Part shown: positions 60,930 through 64,000 of the stretch, one piece after another
Layout: the number at the start of each line of letters is the position of its first letter
How positions within the stretch are numbered: the stretch's first letter is position 1
Assembly (NCBI GenBank): GCA_036877525.1
Contig: JAZGTH010000062.1
Location: 6,566,501 to 6,630,500, forward strand
DNA from: Chromobotia macracanthus
Lineage: Eukaryota > Chordata > Actinopteri > Cypriniformes > Botiidae
DNA length: 64,000 bases
Reading direction: 5' to 3'
Translations under genes and position numbers: made by a program
The notes under the pieces: model-generated
Told to the model about the DNA's origin: nothing
The model's input: only the letters and a program-made list of their open reading frames with translations
Database searches by the model: none

Positions 60930-63504
60930 TTAATAAAAGATTTTGGAAAGTGTGTGGGTATGTGTGTTGTTTTTCTGTATAATGAAACAGCAGCTGAGGA
61001 GAACTAAGATAATTAACTTTGCATAGCTTGAGGAGCACATATATACAGTCTTCCAAGTAGGCAGTTACAGATCGGACATGTTGTTTGCACTGAAACAAGT
61101 GATACGAAATGTGATACTGTGTCCTCCAATCCACTTTCTGGCAAACCTGTCTCATGAGATATACTGTATAATCCCCCAAATTCCCTTTCTGAACAAATGA
61201 CTCAGGAAGTCCTTATTCATAATACATGTTGAGCGTTTCTTCCTACACTAACCAGTTTCCTTTGAGATTCAAGCCTCTGGCTGCAAGTTTATCGTAGATT
61301 ATTAACAGACATTAATAAAAACTGCACCCTGTACTAAAGAAATGTTAAGCACAGCTTGGTGCCAGTTGGGATAGAGCAGCTGTTAAGCGACGTGTAGCCC
61401 TCACTCTTAACTCCCGAGGGCAACCACTTTCAATTTCATGTTTAGTTATGGTGCATTAATAAAGCATAGCTATTCTGGCATATTTATTTTGACTAAACAT
61501 AGAAAGAATAATGATACTGAAAAAGCTAATGATAGACCAGAAGTTGACCTGAGGATGAGGAATAATTGTCATAAAGTTATTTCAGGTAGGGTTTTATGTG
61601 AGAGATGTTTTCTACATCACAAACATGTAACCAATAGCGGTAACAAGTATACAGAGTGGATCAGGTAGTCTGAGCTGGTGCGATAGAGAGGAGGCGGGGA
61701 CTCCTTTTTATATTTGTTATTTACATGAATACTAAATAAGCAAGGGTGTAGCGTTACATTTATGCTTTGTTTAAAATTATTGACTGCAGGGGGGGCTTTA
61801 ATTGGACTTTAATTGGTATGACATGACTAATAAAGTTATGTCTGTCTCAGTGGTCAGCACTGTGTAAACAATAATTGTTTGTAAAGTTGTTTGGAATATT
61901 ACATTTGCAAATTCTCAAATTTTAGTTCTAGGAAAAGGTAAATAAAAATGAGTTTTTTGCTGTCATTTGGGTCAATTATAAGAATATTTTGTTGTTCTAC
62001 AACAACATAATACTTTAGTGGGCATTATTCTGTAGCCTATTGGTCCTTGGCATGAAATCAAATTCACTTTACATCTTATTTTGGTTAAAAACCTGGCAGT
62101 GGCTCATGGGGCATAAGCTATTATGTCTGATGTGACTATCAGGGGACTTCGGTAGTGTTTTTCATCTAATTGACTTCTATAACATTTATTAGTACAGTCA
62201 AGTGAAAAATAAAGCTGTGTATGCAGTACTGATACAATCAATTTGTTTCATCCATACAGTTAATATGAACTTGAAGCCACCAAATGAGGGATGTTTAAAA
62301 GTATATGTTTGACCACAGGGCATCTGTAATGTAAAATTAGCCTTCTACAATCTGATCTCCCCAGGTGACAACCCCACCCCCCCAACCAGGGGAGGCAGTT
62401 ACTGAGAAACTGATCCTTCCCATGTTGCCTGCACGAGTTTAGTTCAATTCATGTTCAATGCAAATCACTTTAATGGGAGGCTCTGATGTGTAATATGCCA
62501 TGTTCTTTATCGTCCACTAGGTTTCCATTGTTGCACCATTCAACTCCAATTTCATCTGTGAAACCCTAGATTTATGGCCAGGCTTTCTCTTTGTAGATAA
62601 CTGATATCTGAAGGTTTTGGTGCTTGTGGAAAAAGGTCACAGTCGTTTGAGCCAATTCAGCCCTTATGTAATCCCGAAGCAGTTTTATGGATTAGGAAGT
62701 TTTGTGTGCTTCAGTTCTTTAAACCTGAATAAAAATCCAAAATAGAATTTCTACCCAAAGTACCTGTGACCAACATGAACCTCAAACTGATACCTGCTAA
62801 TGACTTCAACTGAGCAGACTTGATGAGGCCCCTTATATTCTTTGGTATCCTTTGACAGTTTATCTATTCACTGTGCCCTGGTGCCTTAGACGCTCTCTGT
62901 CTGGTATTTGATGAGAGCTATTTGTTTTTCCAGAAGAGCTACAGCCTTTTGTTGCTTCACAGAGGGTGATTATTCAAAGACCGAAGCAACAGAGTTGCTC
63001 CTGCATCCTAATACACACACAAACTGCCATTAGGTCTTATTAGTTGTGGGCCACAGGACAGCAAATTATTAGAATTTGTGATGAATGACTCGAAACGAAG
63101 AGACAGTGTTATTTCAACGAGCTTTTGGTTCATCCAGGGACTTTGCTCGATTGCCAGAGGAAGAAAGAGAAAGAAACAACTGCAGTTATACACTGACCAA
63201 CACATTCAAAGCAGTGGATGTTTTAATTAAGCCTGGATCACAATTATAGACGGTCCCTCCTGTCTCTTCCTTAAAGGTTTAGCATTTCTCTTTATGTAAG
63301 GGCTAGTACAAAAGCATTCAAAGAAACGACAGAAAAAAATACAAGCTCTAAAGCTTCTTACCTTTGTTGCTAATTTACATGCCAGTGTATGCACGGTCAA
63401 GTGGAGGCCTTTATACACATTTGGCCAAAGTTCCCAGAGTTTCAAATCGTAATCCTTGAAAATATGTGTGCTTTTGAGGTTACACAGAGTTGGTTTGATG
63501 TCAT

Positions 63505-63830
63505 GCTTAAGAACATTTAAATTTAAATTCTGTTCTTATTGACTAACTCATTAGTTGTTCCAAACCTGACTGACTTCTGTGGAACACCAAATGTAAATTT
63601 GTGAAGAATATTTCTGTTACATTTTTCGAGATAATAAAAGCGAATGACAACCATAGCTGTCAAATGTGCGGTCTTCTGGAGTCTTTATATCAAAAATGTG
63701 GCCAGGATACTGTTCCAATATTCACAGGTTTTGTTCCATAAAAGAAAGTAAGCCATATGTGTTTGGAACAGCATAAAGCAGTGTAAACAATGACAGAGGT
63801 TTCATTTTTAAATAGACTGTTCCTTTAAAT
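63505..63830 (-). mobile_element. Dispersed TTTAA-ended repeat, near full length (copy 4)
   Basis: Left side carries the inverted version of the end blocks (TTCTGTTCTTATTGACTAAC, TTGTTCCAAACCTG), right side the usual end (TTTGGAACAGCATAAAGCAG, AACAATGACAGAGG, TAGACTGTTCCTTTAAA). Presence of both ends makes it the most complete copy, about 0.32 kb. Confidence 0.6.
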
Positions 63831-64000
63831 CAAATGACCCAGTTGAATTTATTATGAAATTATGATTGAAGTAGGCCTGTGCCTCACTAGGGCCTGATTA
63901 TTTGAACTTGGCAAATCTGTCTGTCCGTGTGATTGGTCCAGCTTTTAAATTATAAACAGAATTTCAGATGTCTTGCTCAGGACCTACAACCTGGTCTGAC

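Larger units (their letters stand above)
41204..64000 (+). other. lrp8-like intron 2, at least 22.8 kb, open at the window end
   Basis: No further LDLa-coding exon is visible on the plus strand up to 64000: I looked for cysteine-rich open frames with the C-D-G/E-x-x-D-C-x-D-x-S-D-E signature and found none. The intron holds dispersed repeats (listed separately), simple repeats such as (CT)n at 43024-43043 and (GT)n near 58973-59002, and otherwise AT-rich sequence without recognised genes. Nested genes on either strand were looked for and not found. Confidence 0.6.

Overview
The window is vertebrate nuclear DNA, AT-rich and sparsely genic, with spliced genes. It is almost certainly from a teleost fish. 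The evidence is two gene fragments with clean exon/intron structure and teleost-type repeats: tRNA-derived SINEs, a decayed Tc1 element, a LINE reverse-transcriptase scrap, and a dispersed element that ends in TTTAA. I recall the last repeat type from cyprinid/otophysan genomes, so an otophysan fish is my best guess. This is an inference and was not tested.

Layout. (1) 1-7.4 kb is intergenic and holds a LINE fragment. (2) 7.4-12.4 kb is a complete three-exon DM-domain gene on the minus strand, best read as dmrt2b (about 372 codons). Its intron 1 is mostly a 2.6-kb minisatellite of 45-bp units that begins only about 65 nt after the exon 1 donor. (3) 12.5-40.3 kb is about 28 kb of intergenic DNA with two SINE copies in opposite orientation, simple repeats and several perfect short hairpins. 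(4) From 40.3 kb to the window end is the 5' part of an LDL-receptor-family gene on the plus strand, best read as lrp8 (ApoER2). It shows a CpG-rich promoter, a signal-peptide exon, one exon carrying the first LDL-receptor class A repeat, and then at least 22.8 kb of intron 2 filled with repeats.

The two genes are divergent (head to head). In tetrapods DMRT2 and VLDLR, the closest relatives of these two genes, sit in the same chromosomal neighbourhood. The arrangement here therefore looks like an ohnologous copy of that block. No operon, CRISPR array or other prokaryotic feature is present.

The most notable structures not explained by genes are the minisatellite inside dmrt2b and a scattered set of about ten perfect inverted repeats (arms 12-27 bp, loops 2-17 nt) that share no sequence. 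The latter fit independent replication template-switch events better than a transposon family. I did not find a new enzymatic or defence-like system in this window.
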